From an uncultured Prochlorococcus sp. (GTDB lineage Bacteria > Cyanobacteriota > Cyanobacteriia > PCC-6307 > Cyanobiaceae), in NCBI GenBank assembly GCA_902564535.1, contig CACFBG010000007.1, positions 1 to 54,875 of the forward strand: 54,875 nucleotides of DNA. The letters run 5' to 3'. Every line of letters begins with the position of its first letter. Within the stretch, counting starts at the first letter, position 1. Positions 1 to 10,056 of the stretch are shown here, one piece after another. Both the position numbers and the translations under genes were made by a program. The notes beneath the pieces were generated by a model. It saw only the letters and a program-made list of their open reading frames with translations, ran no database searches and was not told the DNA's origin.

Positions 1-62
1 CTGCACCAGAAGATTCAGCATCAGATGATCAAGGTGGTGATTACGGCGGAGCAGAAGTTTAA
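1..62 (+). CDS. C-terminal tail of a truncated gene, possibly an RRM RNA-binding protein
   Basis: The reading frame entering from the left edge encodes an acidic, glycine-rich tail ending DYGGAEV and a TAA stop at 60-62. Only about 19 residues are visible, so no domain can be assigned. From what I recall of Prochlorococcus gene order, a small RRM-type RNA-binding protein with a Gly/Tyr-rich tail precedes the dusA gene, and this tail fits that. A DnaK-like acidic tail is the main alternative. It converges with dusA over a 23-nt gap. Confidence 0.45.
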   Translation, partial: APEDSASDDQGGDYGGAEV

Positions 63-85
63 ATATCAATTAATTTGACTTCAAT

Positions 86-1108
86 TTATAGCCCGGCTTC
101 TTCAAGTTGCCGGGCAGCTTTTTCTATTATTATTAAATCATTTTTATATTTCTGAGAGTTTATTGTTAGATTGTTTCTCCAAGATTTAGCTCCGGGAACA
201 TTTTCAACTATTTGAATTAGATGTTTACAAATATCCCATAATTTACCATCATTTTTTAAATGTATTTCAGCATAAGGAATCATGCTATTGATAATATTAG
301 ATGCTTTAAGTTTATTTGGCTTTTCACCGAAAACAACTTCATCCAAATTTTTCCATCTCAAAGGATGTTTATATACTGATCTTCCAACCATTATTCCATC
401 AAAGATTTTTAATTTCGACAGACACTCTTCCATTGTATTAATACCTCCATTTAATTCTATTATTAGTTCTGGCCTTTTATTTTTGATGTAAGCAACTTTT
501 TCATATTCTAAAGGTGGAATTTCTCTATTTTGCTTTGGATTTAGACCATTTAACCAAGCTTTTCTTGCATGAATAGAAAATCTTTTGGCTCCTATTGATG
601 CGATTTTATCAACAAAGTGTAGAAGAAATTCTTGACTATCTAAATTGTCAATACCTATTCTATGTTTAATTGTTATAGGTAAATCACTTGATTCAATCAT
701 TGCTTCTAGACATCTAGCTACTAAATCAGGATCTGCCATCATGCAGGCTCCAAAATTACCTGATTTAACTCTTGCACTAGGACAACCTACATTCAAATTA
801 ACTTCGTCATATCCCCAATCTTGAGCAAGTTTGGTTGCTCTTGCAAGATGTTTTGGATTGTCGCCTCCAATTTGTAACGATATAGGATGTTCTATTTCAT
901 TGAAATCCAATAGAGTATCAATTTTATTACTGTGATAAAGAGCTTTTGCAACAATCATTTCTGTATATAGCAATGCTCGTTTACTGATTTGTCTCATTAA
1001 GACTCTGAAGTGTCTATCTGTGTAGTCCATCATGGGAGCAACACTGAATCGATAGGATCGATCTAAGTCATGTGAGGGTTCTTTGATCATTTTTCTATTT
1101 TGCCTCAA
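86..1108 (-). CDS. dusA: tRNA-dihydrouridine synthase A
   Basis: This FMN enzyme reduces uridine to dihydrouridine in the D-loop of tRNAs. The 340-aa length fits the DusA subfamily. Visible signatures are the N-terminal FMN-barrel motif VAPMMDYTDRHFR (about residues 23-35), LQIGG near 78, and NLNVGCPS with the catalytic Cys at about 109, followed by SGNFGACMM, characteristic of DusA. KHRIGID in the middle contacts the flavin. The start chosen gives MRQNRKM; a second ATG six codons later is possible. It is divergent from msrB across about 48 nt, so the two share a promoter region. Confidence 0.95.
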   Translation of the reverse strand: MRQNRKMIKEPSHDLDRSYRFSVAPMMDYTDRHFRVLMRQISKRALLYTEMIVAKALYHSNKIDTLLDFNEIEHPISLQIGGDNPKHLARATKLAQDWGYDEVNLNVGCPSARVKSGNFGACMMADPDLVARCLEAMIESSDLPITIKHRIGIDNLDSQEFLLHFVDKIASIGAKRFSIHARKAWLNGLNPKQNREIPPLEYEKVAYIKNKRPELIIELNGGINTMEECLSKLKIFDGIMVGRSVYKHPLRWKNLDEVVFGEKPNKLKASNIINSMIPYAEIHLKNDGKLWDICKHLIQIVENVPGAKSWRNNLTINSQKYKNDLIIIEKAARQLEEAGL

Positions 1109-1156
1109 TTCTTGATTAATTCTTATTAGATAACTTCAAAAGGGTTTTTGTTTTAT

Positions 1157-1666
1157 ATGAAAAATAATTTTTTATATTTGGGCCGGAGATCAGTTCTTTT
1201 GGGTTTCATCATTGGAATATTAGGATTGATACCACTTCCTAATAAAATAGCAATGGCAGCATCTAAAGCAGGAGATAAAAAATGGTCTTTATCCAAAGAT
1301 GAGTGGAAAAGCCGTCTTTCAAAAGAGGCCTATCAAGTTTTAAGAGAGGAAGCAACAGAAAGACCTTTTACCAGTCAATTAAATGATGAAAAACGGGATG
1401 GCGTTTTTCTATGTTCTGGTTGTGAGAATCCTTTATTTTCTTCTGAGACAAAATTTGATAGTGGTACTGGATGGCCTAGTTTTTGGGCCCCATTGCCTCA
1501 GGCCATTGAGACTAAAGTTGATTTTAAAATGATTGTTCCACGAACGGAATATCATTGTCAGAGATGTGGCGGACATCAAGGCCACGTTTTCGAAGATGGT
1601 CCAAGACCAACTGGTAAACGTTATTGCAATAACGGAGTTGCACTTACCTTCACGCCGAAAATTTGA
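1157..1666 (+). CDS. msrB: Peptide-methionine (R)-S-oxide reductase MsrB with an N-terminal export signal
   Basis: MsrB reduces methionine-R-sulfoxide in oxidised proteins. From the ATG at 1157 the protein has 169 residues; a TTG three codons earlier is in frame but less likely. The MsrB domain runs from about residue 45 to the end. It has two zinc-binding CxxC pairs (Cys86/89 and Cys134/137), the GTGWPSFW motif and the catalytic Cys157 in RYCNN. Residues 1-36 form an unusual leader: a twin-arginine pair (GRRSVLL), a hydrophobic stretch and AMAAS, resembling a Tat signal peptide. This would place the enzyme in the periplasm or thylakoid lumen. The next gene starts inside its 3' end. Confidence 0.93.
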   Translation: MKNNFLYLGRRSVLLGFIIGILGLIPLPNKIAMAASKAGDKKWSLSKDEWKSRLSKEAYQVLREEATERPFTSQLNDEKRDGVFLCSGCENPLFSSETKFDSGTGWPSFWAPLPQAIETKVDFKMIVPRTEYHCQRCGGHQGHVFEDGPRPTGKRYCNNGVALTFTPKI

Positions 1667-2894
1667 TTTGATTGTTGTTGGAGGAGGAGCAGCAGGTTTT
1701 ATGGCTGCTATCACTGCCTCTGAGAGAGGGAATTTGTCAGTTTTGTTGATTGAGGCTAATTCTCAGACGTTGGAAAAAGTTCGCATTAGTGGTGGAGGTA
1801 GATGTAATGTTACTAATGCGTGTTGGGATCCAAAAGATTTAGTTCTTAATTATCCTCGAGGAAGTTCATGGATTTTGAACTCATTTAGGCGTTTTGCTTC
1901 AGGTGATGCTGTTGCTTGGTTTGCTGAACGAGGAGTCAATTTAATTACTGAAAAAGATGGTCGCATGTTTCCATCTTCAAATTCTTCTTCTGAGATAATT
2001 TCTTGTTTGAGACATACTGCTCAATCTTCTGGGGTTAATATACGAACAAATTTAAAAGTAAAAATAGTTAAAAAATTATCCACAAATGAATTTAGTATTA
2101 CTTGTAGTGATGAGTCATCTTTTAATTCCCGTTCAGTTTTGCTTGCGACAGGAAGTAACCCTAGCGGAAGGAAAATTGCCACTGATTTAGGACATACAAT
2201 CGTCAAACCTGTTCCTTCATTATATTCTTTTCAGGCTCGTTCAAATGATATCACTACTTGTTCTGGACTAGCTTTAAATAATGTTGATTTGAAATTAATA
2301 ACCACTAATAAAACTTTTTATGAAAGAGGTAGAATATTAATAACTCATTGGGGTTTTAGTGGCCCTTCAATATTGCGTTTATCGGCTTTTGCAGCTAGAG
2401 AATTATATTTTGATAATTATAAATTTAATTTAATTATTAATTGGATTAATTGTGATTTTGCTACTGTTAATTCTATTTTTGATAATTGTAGAGCAAATAA
2501 TGGCAACAAGACTTTGCACTCTTGTAATCCATTCTCTGATATCCCAAAGCGATTGTGGTTAATATTTTTAAAAAGAGTAGGTATTGATCAATCTATTAAA
2601 TGGGCAGAACTTAAGCTAACAAAAAAAAAGCAATTAATTAATATTTTATTTTTGGATAATTATTCAATTAAAGGTAGAGGTCCATTTAAAGATGAATTTG
2701 TCACGGCAGGTGGTATACCTTTGGAAGAAGTTAATTTGTCAAATATGGAAAGTCTTAAAACTAGTGACCTATTTTTTGCTGGAGAGTTGATGGATGTTGA
2801 CGGTATAACAGGAGGATTTAACTTTCAACATTGTTGGACGAGTGGGTGGATAGCTGGCTCATTTATATCTAAAAAATATTCCAGATCAAAATAA
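1638..2894 (+). CDS. HI0933/YhiN-family flavoprotein (NAD(P)/FAD-dependent oxidoreductase)
   Basis: This is a two-domain flavoprotein of unknown substrate. The N-terminus carries the FAD Rossmann motif VVGGGAAG just after the start, then the family signature SGGGRCNVTN. The C-terminus has the diagnostic block VTAGGIPLEEV, then FAGELMDVDGITGGFN and a final helix WTSGWIAG. I chose the TTG at 1638 because it puts the Rossmann strand close to the N-terminus, as in relatives; this overlaps msrB by 29 nt. An in-frame ATG at 1596 would add 14 residues and lengthen the overlap to 71 nt. Family assignment is secure, function is not. Confidence 0.88.
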   Translation: MHLPSRRKFDLIVVGGGAAGFMAAITASERGNLSVLLIEANSQTLEKVRISGGGRCNVTNACWDPKDLVLNYPRGSSWILNSFRRFASGDAVAWFAERGVNLITEKDGRMFPSSNSSSEIISCLRHTAQSSGVNIRTNLKVKIVKKLSTNEFSITCSDESSFNSRSVLLATGSNPSGRKIATDLGHTIVKPVPSLYSFQARSNDITTCSGLALNNVDLKLITTNKTFYERGRILITHWGFSGPSILRLSAFAARELYFDNYKFNLIINWINCDFATVNSIFDNCRANNGNKTLHSCNPFSDIPKRLWLIFLKRVGIDQSIKWAELKLTKKKQLINILFLDNYSIKGRGPFKDEFVTAGGIPLEEVNLSNMESLKTSDLFFAGELMDVDGITGGFNFQHCWTSGWIAGSFISKKYSRSK

Positions 2895-3004
2895 TTTTGT
2901 GAATATATTTATAGGTTGGTAAAGGAAGGTGCGGGCTTCCGCAGCTTGTGTTTATCCCACTTGACCATTCAACATGACAAAATAAATGGTTTCAACTGGT
3001 TCTC

Positions 3005-3787
3005 ATGAGTGATGAAGTTCAGACTCAGCCAACCGCTCCTGAACATGATTCTGTCAAGGAAGGCTCAGTGCTTGATACTGAAAATCAGGTTGGAGGTTCT
3101 AAGCCTATAGAAGAAGAATCAGTCATTAAAGATGTTGACCCTCCAACTATTTCAGAAGAAGAAACTCAGCCAATTAATCAAGATAAAAAGGATTCGGTTC
3201 TTTCTGAGGACGTCTCTGAGAAGACCTCAAAACCTCTGGATAATGAAGCGCGTTTAGAACAATTAGAAAAAGAACATGAAACTTTAAGAAGTCAATATAT
3301 GAGGATTGCTGCTGATTTTGATAATTTTCGCAAACGTCAAACTAGAGATAATGATGATCTTAAACTTCAGTTAACATGTAGCACTTTGAGTGAAATCCTT
3401 CCCGTTGTTGATAATTTTGAGAGAGCCCGTCAACAATTAGATCCACAAGGAGAGGAAGCTCAAGCACTGCATAGAAGCTATCAAGGCCTTTATAAGCAAT
3501 TAGTTGATGTATTAAAACAATTGGGAGTTGCTCCCATGAGAGTTGTAGGTCAAGCTTTTGATCCAACCCTTCACGAGGCTGTACTTAGAGAACCTAGTGA
3601 TGAAAAAAATGAAGATATAATTTTAGAAGAGCTTCAAAGAGGTTATCACTTGAATGGTCGAGTTTTAAGACATGCATTAGTTAAAGTTTCTATGGGTCCT
3701 GGGAAAACTATTGAAAATCAAAATGTTATTTCCTCTGATGAAAATTCTTTAGAAGAAAAGAAAGATCAAATGGAAACTGAGAGTTAA
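3005..3787 (+). CDS. grpE: Nucleotide exchange factor GrpE
   Basis: GrpE releases ADP from DnaK and so drives the chaperone cycle. At 260 residues it is longer than E. coli GrpE (197). The first 75 or so residues are acidic and low in complexity, probably disordered. A long coiled-coil helix follows ([28 protein letters not shown] begins near residue 80, the last part being a family hallmark). The C-terminal beta-wing ends in [17 protein letters not shown]. dnaJ follows 51 nt downstream on the same strand, so the two are probably cotranscribed. I see no CIRCE operator in the 110 nt upstream. Confidence 0.96.
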   Translation: MSDEVQTQPTAPEHDSVKEGSVLDTENQVGGSKPIEEESVIKDVDPPTISEEETQPINQDKKDSVLSEDVSEKTSKPLDNEARLEQLEKEHETLRSQYMRIAADFDNFRKRQTRDNDDLKLQLTCSTLSEILPVVDNFERARQQLDPQGEEAQALHRSYQGLYKQLVDVLKQLGVAPMRVVGQAFDPTLHEAVLREPSDEKNEDIILEELQRGYHLNGRVLRHALVKVSMGPGKTIENQNVISSDENSLEEKKDQMETES

Positions 3788-3838
3788 CTCATGCAATTTA
3801 TTTTCATACTTTTAAGTACATTTTGTTTCACAAATTAA

Positions 3839-4969
3839 ATGGCTGATTTTTATGACTTACTAGGTGTTGGTAGAGATGCAGATGCTGACACCCTTAAACG
3901 TGCGTATAGGAAAATGGCACGCCAGTATCATCCAGATATTAATAAAGAGCCAGGTGCTGAAGAACGTTTTAAGGAAATAGGACGAGCATATGAAGTCCTA
4001 GGGGATCCTCAGAAACGAGCAACTTATGATCAGTTTGGTGAAGCAGGTCTTGGTGGCGCAGGAATGCCAGATATGGGCGATATGGGTGGATTTGCTGATT
4101 TGTTTGAAACTTTTTTTAGTGGATTTGGTGGGGCTGGACCTCAAGGAGCTAGAAATCAACGTAGAGGTCCGCAACAAGGAGATGATCTTCGTTATGACTT
4201 AACTATTGAATTTGATAAAGCGGTTTTTGGGCAGGAAAAAGAAATTAAAATTCCACATTTAGAAACTTGTTCTATTTGTCGCGGAAGTGGATCTAAGGCT
4301 GGAACGGGACCAGCGAATTGCTCAACATGTGGAGGAGCAGGGCAAGTGAGAAGGGCTACTAGAACTCCATTTGGAAGCTTTACACAAGTGGCTGAATGTC
4401 CAAATTGCTCTGGAACTGGACAGATGATTGTTGATCCATGTAGTTCTTGCAATGGCAAAGGGGTAAATCAAGTTAGAAAGAAACTCAGAATTAATATTCC
4501 TCCTGGTGTTGATACAGGAACAAGATTAAGGGTTTCTGGGGAAGGAAATGCTGGAATGCGAGGTGGACCTTCAGGAGATTTATATGTTTTTTTGAAAGTA
4601 AAAAATCACCCTAGATTGCGTCGAGATGGTTTAACAATTCTTTCCGAAATTAATGTAAGTTATCTACAAGCAATTTTAGGAGATACAATTGAAATAGATA
4701 CCGTAGATGGAAAAACAACTCTTCAAATCCCTTCAGGTACACAGCCTAATGCAGTTTTAATCTTGGAGAATAAAGGAATTCCTAAGCTAGGTAATCCTGT
4801 TGCACGAGGTAATCAAAAAATATCCGTTAATATACAACTACCAACTCGACTTTCCGATGCAGAGCATAATTTATTAGAAAAACTAGCAGGTCATTATTCA
4901 GCTCGTGGGCGACAACATCATCATCATAATAGTGGTTTATTTTCAAGATTATTTGGTAAGGATATATGA
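3839..4969 (+). CDS. dnaJ: Chaperone protein DnaJ (type I Hsp40)
   Basis: DnaJ delivers substrates to DnaK and stimulates its ATPase. It has the full type I layout: a J-domain (residues 1-70, HPD tripeptide in YHPDIN), a Gly/Phe/Met-rich linker, four CxxCxGxG zinc repeats ([32 protein letters not shown]) and a C-terminal substrate-binding domain. The 376-aa length is typical. The extreme C-terminus contains a His tetrad (RQHHHHNSG), not a usual DnaJ feature and possibly metal-binding. Its TGA overlaps the next ATG (ATGA), implying translational coupling to the TusA-like gene. Confidence 0.97.
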   Translation: MADFYDLLGVGRDADADTLKRAYRKMARQYHPDINKEPGAEERFKEIGRAYEVLGDPQKRATYDQFGEAGLGGAGMPDMGDMGGFADLFETFFSGFGGAGPQGARNQRRGPQQGDDLRYDLTIEFDKAVFGQEKEIKIPHLETCSICRGSGSKAGTGPANCSTCGGAGQVRRATRTPFGSFTQVAECPNCSGTGQMIVDPCSSCNGKGVNQVRKKLRINIPPGVDTGTRLRVSGEGNAGMRGGPSGDLYVFLKVKNHPRLRRDGLTILSEINVSYLQAILGDTIEIDTVDGKTTLQIPSGTQPNAVLILENKGIPKLGNPVARGNQKISVNIQLPTRLSDAEHNLLEKLAGHYSARGRQHHHHNSGLFSRLFGKDI

Positions 4970-5211
4970 TCAATTCTATTGTGAATGGTGATTATATAGA
5001 TTTACGTGGAGTCGTTTGCCCTTTAAATTTTGTTCGATGTAGATTGGCACTTGAAAAATTGAATATAAATGATTGTATTTATGTATATTTGGATAAAGGA
5101 GAGCCTGAACAAATGGTAATCCCTAACTTAAGAGAAGAAGGTCATATAGTAGATGTTATTTTAAATGAAAATACTTGGATTAAATTAAAAATAATTTGTC
5201 AAGTTGACTAA
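4966..5211 (+). CDS. TusA/SirA-family sulfur-carrier-like protein
   Basis: An 81-residue protein with the TusA fold pattern: [13 protein letters not shown] near residues 12-24, then a helix, then a [12 protein letters not shown] segment. TusA proteins shuttle persulfide sulfur from cysteine desulfurase to acceptors. The active-site Cys is present, but the usual CPxP motif is CPLN, so the second proline is missing. The start overlaps the dnaJ stop by 4 nt and its own end overlaps the rsgA start by 8 nt. This suggests a dnaJ-tusA-rsgA unit. Sulfur-carrier activity is inferred from the family, not shown. Confidence 0.8.
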   Translation: MINSIVNGDYIDLRGVVCPLNFVRCRLALEKLNINDCIYVYLDKGEPEQMVIPNLREEGHIVDVILNENTWIKLKIICQVD

Positions 5212-6133
5212 AAATATTATTTTTGGAACTGTTGTTGCTTTAAAAGCTAACTTCGCATTTGTAGAAATCGAATCTTCTCAAGTAAAAATAATTAATAATA
5301 GCAATAAAAGTTATTTGATAAGACTTTTATGCACCATAAGAAATAGAATTGCATATGAAGGAAAACAAATAATAGTTGGTGATATAGTTTTTTTAGAATC
5401 TATAGATTTAAAGAATAGTCAAGCTGTAATAAGTGGTTTTAAACAAAGAAGTAATTTTCTATCTCGTCCAGCATTAGTTAACATTCAAAAAATATTTGTT
5501 GTTATATCTCTAAAAAAACCAACTTTTGACATTAATCAATTAACTAGATTTTTAATTAACGCTGAGGAGCAAGATCTGGAAGTATGCATAGTTATATCTA
5601 AAATAGATTTATTAACATTAGAAGAAGTAAATCTATATTTAAATAAATTTAGAAGTTGGGGATATGAAGCGATAGCGATTTCTGTTAAAACCAATGAAGG
5701 ATTCAATCAATTAAATAATAGTCTTTCTTCTTCTAAGCTGTCTGTTTTTTGTGGACCTTCTGGTGTTGGAAAAACTAGTTTAATAAATAAATTATTGCCA
5801 CAAGTAAACTTAAAAGTTGCGACTTTATCCAAACGTTTAGAGAGAGGTCGAAATACCACTAGGCATGTTGAATTATTTTCTTTAGCAAATGGAGTTCGAA
5901 TTGCAGATACTCCAGGTTTTAATAGGCCTGATTTATCGTTAAAGCAATTGGAACTTCAATGGTTGTTCCCTGAAATAAGAAATCAATTAAAAGATAGAAA
6001 ATGCAAATTTCGTAATTGTTTGCATAAGGATGAGGCCGGATGTGTAATTGATAAAAATTGGGAAAGATATTTTCTTTATAGGCAATTACTTGAGGAATTA
6101 ATTAATCGTCCCCAGTCATTCCAGGAAGATTGA
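5204..6133 (+). CDS. rsgA: Ribosome small-subunit biogenesis GTPase RsgA
   Basis: RsgA is a circularly permuted GTPase that checks late 30S maturation. The permuted motif order is visible: G4 (SKIDLL) comes before the P-loop [15 protein letters not shown], followed by the switch TTRHVELF and G3 DTPGF. An N-terminal OB domain (about residues 1-85) and a C-terminal zinc cluster ([14 protein letters not shown]) complete the family layout. The 309-aa length is normal. The only reasonable start is TTG at 5204, inside the end of the TusA-like gene. The 3' end overlaps the convergent ybaB gene by 32 nt. Confidence 0.94.
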   Translation: MTKNIIFGTVVALKANFAFVEIESSQVKIINNSNKSYLIRLLCTIRNRIAYEGKQIIVGDIVFLESIDLKNSQAVISGFKQRSNFLSRPALVNIQKIFVVISLKKPTFDINQLTRFLINAEEQDLEVCIVISKIDLLTLEEVNLYLNKFRSWGYEAIAISVKTNEGFNQLNNSLSSSKLSVFCGPSGVGKTSLINKLLPQVNLKVATLSKRLERGRNTTRHVELFSLANGVRIADTPGFNRPDLSLKQLELQWLFPEIRNQLKDRKCKFRNCLHKDEAGCVIDKNWERYFLYRQLLEELINRPQSFQED

Positions 6134-6443
6134 GGCCACCAGTCAATTCTTCCATTCTACTTTTCATTGTACTGGTTGATAATGTAAATGCATTTTGTAG
6201 TGCAGAAAGAATTGCTTCCTCAACAGTTTCTTTTTCTTGGTTAAGGAGCTCTTGTTCTATTTTGACTTTCAAAGGTTGTTGATTGCCTGATAACCAAATA
6301 TGTACTTTCCCATCTTCACTTTGCCCTTCTATCTCCATTGCATCTAATTCTTCTTGAAGCTTTTGAGCATCCTTTTGAATTTGTTGAGCTTTGCGAAAGG
6401 CCTCTGCCAGTTGTCCGAGGTTGGGAAGTCCGAATCCAGCCAT
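6102..6443 (-). CDS. YbaB/EbfC-family nucleoid-associated protein
   Basis: A 113-aa protein of the small YbaB/EbfC DNA-binding family, which forms dimers and coats or bends DNA. Family marks are the N-terminal [18 protein letters not shown], a coiled-coil helix ([11 protein letters not shown]), a central beta-sheet with the pattern [18 protein letters not shown], and a C-terminal helical part ending GGLNLPGM. The start is ATG at 6443. It lies 24 nt downstream of murB on the same strand, consistent with cotranscription from murC, and overlaps rsgA tail-to-tail. Confidence 0.92.
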   Translation of the reverse strand: MAGFGLPNLGQLAEAFRKAQQIQKDAQKLQEELDAMEIEGQSEDGKVHIWLSGNQQPLKVKIEQELLNQEKETVEEAILSALQNAFTLSTSTMKSRMEELTGGLNLPGMTGDD

Positions 6444-6467
6444 TGATCTAGGTTATGTGATAGCAGA

Positions 6468-7394
6468 TTAAATCCTTGAGTTAAATCCTAGTTTTTTTAC
6501 TTCCGGATGAAGTTTTATTCCATACCTCTCAAGAATCTTTTTTTGTACATATTTGATCACATCATTGATGTCTTCAGATGATGCATGACCTTTGTTGACT
6601 ATGAAGTTCGCATGAACTGTAGACACTTCTGCGCCTCCAATACAAAATCCTTTCAGTCCTGCTTCTTCAATTAGCTTTCCTGCCTTGTGGGGCCCTGGAT
6701 TTCTAAAAACGCTTCCACAACTTGGTAATTGATAAGGTTGTGTACTTGTTCGTTTGCTTAGATTTGAATTTGTAACTTGTAATAATTTTTTTACATCATT
6801 TCCAGGTTCTAATTGAAATCTTGCAGAAAGAACAAGAAGCTTTTCTTCTTGTAATCTACTATTTCGATATGAATAAATAAGGTCTTTATTAGTTATATTA
6901 AAAGAATTTCCACCATACAAAGGAATAACTTTTACTGATTCTAGTAATTCACTTATAGAGCCTCCTTGAGCACCTGCATTCATTACAGAAGCACCTCCTA
7001 TTGTTCCAGGAATTCCTACTGCCCATTCAAGGCCACTAAGACCTGACTTTGCTGCTTTTCTTGCTAAAGAAGGAATATTCTCTCCGCTTGAAGCTTCTAT
7101 TAAGCCATTATTTTCGTCAATTTTGTAACCTAGTAGCTTACGTAAACAGATTGTTAGACCTTTTAATCCATTATCATTGATTAGTAAATTAGATCCTGCA
7201 CCAATTATTGTGCAGGCTAATTTATTTTCTAAGGCCCATGAGAGCAAAATTTGAATTTCGTTAATACTTTTTGGCTCCGCAAACCATTCAGCTACTCCAC
7301 CAGTTCTCCAAGTAGTGTAATTAGCTAAAGATATAAATTTAAAAATCTTTAGCTCATTAATTTTTATTATGCTGCTTTGATTGTGCTTTGACAT
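6468..7394 (-). CDS. murB: UDP-N-acetylenolpyruvoylglucosamine reductase
   Basis: MurB reduces UDP-GlcNAc-enolpyruvate to UDP-MurNAc in peptidoglycan synthesis. The 308-aa protein shows the FAD-binding motif [12 protein letters not shown], the [16 protein letters not shown] segment, YRNSRL, the catalytic Ser region CGSVFRNP, and the C-terminal VHANFIVN. It looks like a type I/II-sized enzyme without an inserted domain. The start lies 28 nt inside the end of murC, so the two are translated from one message and probably coupled. Confidence 0.96.
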   Translation of the reverse strand: MSKHNQSSIIKINELKIFKFISLANYTTWRTGGVAEWFAEPKSINEIQILLSWALENKLACTIIGAGSNLLINDNGLKGLTICLRKLLGYKIDENNGLIEASSGENIPSLARKAAKSGLSGLEWAVGIPGTIGGASVMNAGAQGGSISELLESVKVIPLYGGNSFNITNKDLIYSYRNSRLQEEKLLVLSARFQLEPGNDVKKLLQVTNSNLSKRTSTQPYQLPSCGSVFRNPGPHKAGKLIEEAGLKGFCIGGAEVSTVHANFIVNKGHASSEDINDVIKYVQKKILERYGIKLHPEVKKLGFNSRI

Positions 7395-8815
7395 GTTTTG
7401 TTTTCTTTTTCATTATTTAATAGTTTCCATAAGTTATTTATATCTCCTGCTCCCATTGTAAGAATTAAATCTTGCGGCTTACTACTTTGCTTAACGATTA
7501 GAAGTGCATCATCTATGCCTTTTGCTATAAAAATCTTTTGATTGGGATTTAATTTTTTGATTTCATTTTTAATTGAGTGAATATTTGCACCTTCTATATA
7601 TTTCTCACCAGCTGAATAGGTTGGCGCTAAAATTAACATATCTACGTTATTTAGAGATTCTGCAAATTTTTGCAAGAACATCTTAGTTCTACTGTATCTA
7701 TGAGGTTGGAAAATAATAAATAGTCTTTTGGGATTATTAGGAAAATTACTTTCTTTGCTTTTAATGATTTCATTAGCCATATTAATTGTTGCTTTAATTT
7801 CAGTTGGATGATGTGCATAATCATCAACAAATAATCTGTCTTTCCAAGTTCCTTTAAATTCAAATCTTCTTTTAGGCTTTTTTAAGTTGGATAAATTGTT
7901 TTTTATTTCTTTAAAAGGAACTCCTTGGATTCTACATGCTGCAATTGCTGCAATCATATTGCTACAATCATGAGTTCCAGGAAATGGAATTATTATTTTA
8001 TCCAAAAAGATATTTTTTTCATAATAATTCGCAATTATTTGGTGACCTTGAATAGAAATTGGTATTCCAGCAAAATCCACTTTTTTTTGTTCTTTTGTAG
8101 ACCACCAATAATCAGGCTTGATATTATTTCTTATATTTGGGCAGTCAAAATTGGCTAGTGTTTGTGAACATTCTTTTTTGAATAATTTTATTGTATGAAT
8201 TAATTCTTTTAATGTTTTATAATGATCTGCATGCTCATGTTCAATATTATTTATTATACCTAACGATGGTTTGAATTTTACTAAACTTCCATCTGATTCA
8301 TCAGCTTCAGCTACTAATAAATTACTGTTGCCAGTATATGCATTGCTTTGATAAAAAGGAACTTCTCCTCCAATAATAGCTGTTGGATCCTTTCCAGTGA
8401 GTGATAATAATGTGCTTAAAAATGTGCTAGTAGTGGTTTTTCCATGGCTACCTGCAACAGCAATGCTGTTTTTGTGATTCTTTATTAGGTCTGCTAGTAA
8501 ATCCGCTCTATGTAGAATTTTTAGGTTAGATTTTCGTGCTTCTATTAGCTCTTCATTATTAGCTTTTATAGCAGAGCTTATTACGATTAAAAGATTTTGA
8601 TTATTTTCCTTGAGAAGGCTTTTTATATTTTCTCCAGTTTGGCTGCTAAAGATTTTTATGTTTTTGGCGTGCAAAGCTTTTAACTTTGTTGAGAATTTTT
8701 GATCAGATCCAGAAATTTTAAAACCATGATCATTCATGACAAGCGCTAAGGCAGACATACCTATCCCTCCAATTCCAATGAAGTGAATTAATGATGGTTG
8801 CTCTGGCTTAGTCAA
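7367..8815 (-). CDS. murC: UDP-N-acetylmuramate--L-alanine ligase
   Basis: MurC adds the first L-Ala of the peptidoglycan stem peptide. The 482-aa protein has an N-terminal UDP-binding Rossmann motif ([14 protein letters not shown]), the ATP P-loop [23 protein letters not shown], and the C-terminal [10 protein letters not shown] motif typical of MurC. The start is TTG; the frame has a stop just upstream, so no ATG alternative exists nearby. murC heads a murC-murB-ybaB unit, divergent from gap2 across about 200 nt. Confidence 0.96.
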   Translation of the reverse strand: MTKPEQPSLIHFIGIGGIGMSALALVMNDHGFKISGSDQKFSTKLKALHAKNIKIFSSQTGENIKSLLKENNQNLLIVISSAIKANNEELIEARKSNLKILHRADLLADLIKNHKNSIAVAGSHGKTTTSTFLSTLLSLTGKDPTAIIGGEVPFYQSNAYTGNSNLLVAEADESDGSLVKFKPSLGIINNIEHEHADHYKTLKELIHTIKLFKKECSQTLANFDCPNIRNNIKPDYWWSTKEQKKVDFAGIPISIQGHQIIANYYEKNIFLDKIIIPFPGTHDCSNMIAAIAACRIQGVPFKEIKNNLSNLKKPKRRFEFKGTWKDRLFVDDYAHHPTEIKATINMANEIIKSKESNFPNNPKRLFIIFQPHRYSRTKMFLQKFAESLNNVDMLILAPTYSAGEKYIEGANIHSIKNEIKKLNPNQKIFIAKGIDDALLIVKQSSKPQDLILTMGAGDINNLWKLLNNEKENKTCQSTIKAA

Positions 8816-9014
8816 TTTTGCGATTCAAGACGCTAGAAAGATAAGGCAAATTCGTGTTTTAAGTGCAACTGTTTTTTTTTCTTATCTTTATTTGTCCTGT
8901 CTGCAACAGTGATTTTGCTCTTTGAACCATGCAACTGTTTTTTTCGATTGGTGCTTTTGTCCCGCATTTCTGTATGATCACCCCCCAATGACTTGCGGTT
9001 AAACCGCTTTTGAT
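8816..9014. promoter_or_regulatory. Divergent murC/gap2 control region with direct and inverted repeats
   Basis: This 199-nt spacer separates divergent genes and should hold both promoters. It contains a perfect 14-nt direct repeat, GCAACTGTTTTTTT, at 8864-8877 and 8931-8944. It also contains an inverted repeat GCGGT-TAA-ACCGC at about 8995-9007, eight bases before the gap2 ATG. The latter could be an operator or a 5'-UTR hairpin. No factor is identifiable from sequence. Confidence 0.45.
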
Positions 9015-10037
9015 ATGACTTTGCGTGTTGCGATTAATGGATTTGGCCGTATTGGTCGCAACTTTATGCGCTGCTGGCTCAGTAGAGGCTCAAATACAGG
9101 CATAGAAGTGGTGGGCATTAATGTCACTTCAGATCCGAAGACTTGTGCTCACTTATTGAAATATGATTCCATCCTTGGTCAAATAAAGGATGCCGAAATT
9201 AGTCACTCTGATGACACCTTTATCATTAATGGCAAGACAATTAAGTGTTTTTCAGATCGCAACCCTTTGAACCTTCCTTGGAAAGAGTGGGGAATTGATG
9301 TTGTTATTGAATCGACAGGAGTCTTCAATACTGACGTAGGAGCTAGTAAGCATATCCAAGCTGGAGCAAAAAAGGTAATCCTTACAGCCCCAGGAAAAGG
9401 GGATGGAGTAGGCACATTTGTTGTAGGTGTTAATGCTGATTCTTATCGTCATGAAGATTTTGATATTTTAAGTAATGCTAGTTGTACTACCAATTGCTTG
9501 GCTCCAATAGTAAAAGTTATTGATCAAACTTTTGGGATTAATAAAGGGTTAATGACGACTATTCATAGTTACACAGGAGATCAAAGAATATTAGACAATA
9601 GTCATAGAGATTTAAGGCGTGCAAGAGCTGCTGCCATGAATATTGTTCCTACATCTACTGGTGCAGCTAAAGCAGTTGCTTTGGTTTACCCAAATATGAA
9701 AGGCAAGCTAACTGGTATAGCAATGCGTGTTCCTACGCCAAATGTTTCGGCTGTTGATTTGGTTTTTGAGGCAGGACGTTCAGTGACAGCAAGTGAAGTT
9801 AATGAAGCATTGAAGAAAGCTTCTCAAGGCTCAATGAAAGGCATTATTAAATATGGGGACTTACCATTAGTTTCAACTGATTATGCTGGCACAAATGAAT
9901 CAACAATTGTTGATGAAGATTTGACGATGACCATAGGAGATAATTTAGTGAAGGTTTTAGCTTGGTACGATAATGAGTGGGGCTATAGTCAAAGAGTAGT
10001 TGATTTGGCAGAAATAGTTGCTCAGAAATGGCAGTAA
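9015..10037 (+). CDS. gap2: Glyceraldehyde-3-phosphate dehydrogenase, Calvin-cycle type (Gap2)
   Basis: This enzyme reduces 1,3-bisphosphoglycerate in the Calvin cycle. The 340-aa protein shows the nucleotide-binding [10 protein letters not shown] at residues 7-16 and the catalytic SNASCTTNC with Cys157. After strand beta-2 it reads GINVTSDP rather than the acidic VND of NAD-specific Gap1, as expected for the cyanobacterial/plastid dual NADP(H)/NAD(H) enzyme. The C-terminal [12 protein letters not shown] is conserved. I see no CP12-like extension. It is monocistronic and converges on thiL with a 19-nt gap. Confidence 0.97.
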   Translation: MTLRVAINGFGRIGRNFMRCWLSRGSNTGIEVVGINVTSDPKTCAHLLKYDSILGQIKDAEISHSDDTFIINGKTIKCFSDRNPLNLPWKEWGIDVVIESTGVFNTDVGASKHIQAGAKKVILTAPGKGDGVGTFVVGVNADSYRHEDFDILSNASCTTNCLAPIVKVIDQTFGINKGLMTTIHSYTGDQRILDNSHRDLRRARAAAMNIVPTSTGAAKAVALVYPNMKGKLTGIAMRVPTPNVSAVDLVFEAGRSVTASEVNEALKKASQGSMKGIIKYGDLPLVSTDYAGTNESTIVDEDLTMTIGDNLVKVLAWYDNEWGYSQRVVDLAEIVAQKWQ

Positions 10038-10056
10038 AATAGCCATCTCAGGACTT

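Noticed and set aside
2895-3004. CIRCE-type heat-shock operator before grpE
   Set aside because: The required TTAGCACTC/GAGTGCTAA arms are absent; only a weak GCGG/CCGC hairpin is present.
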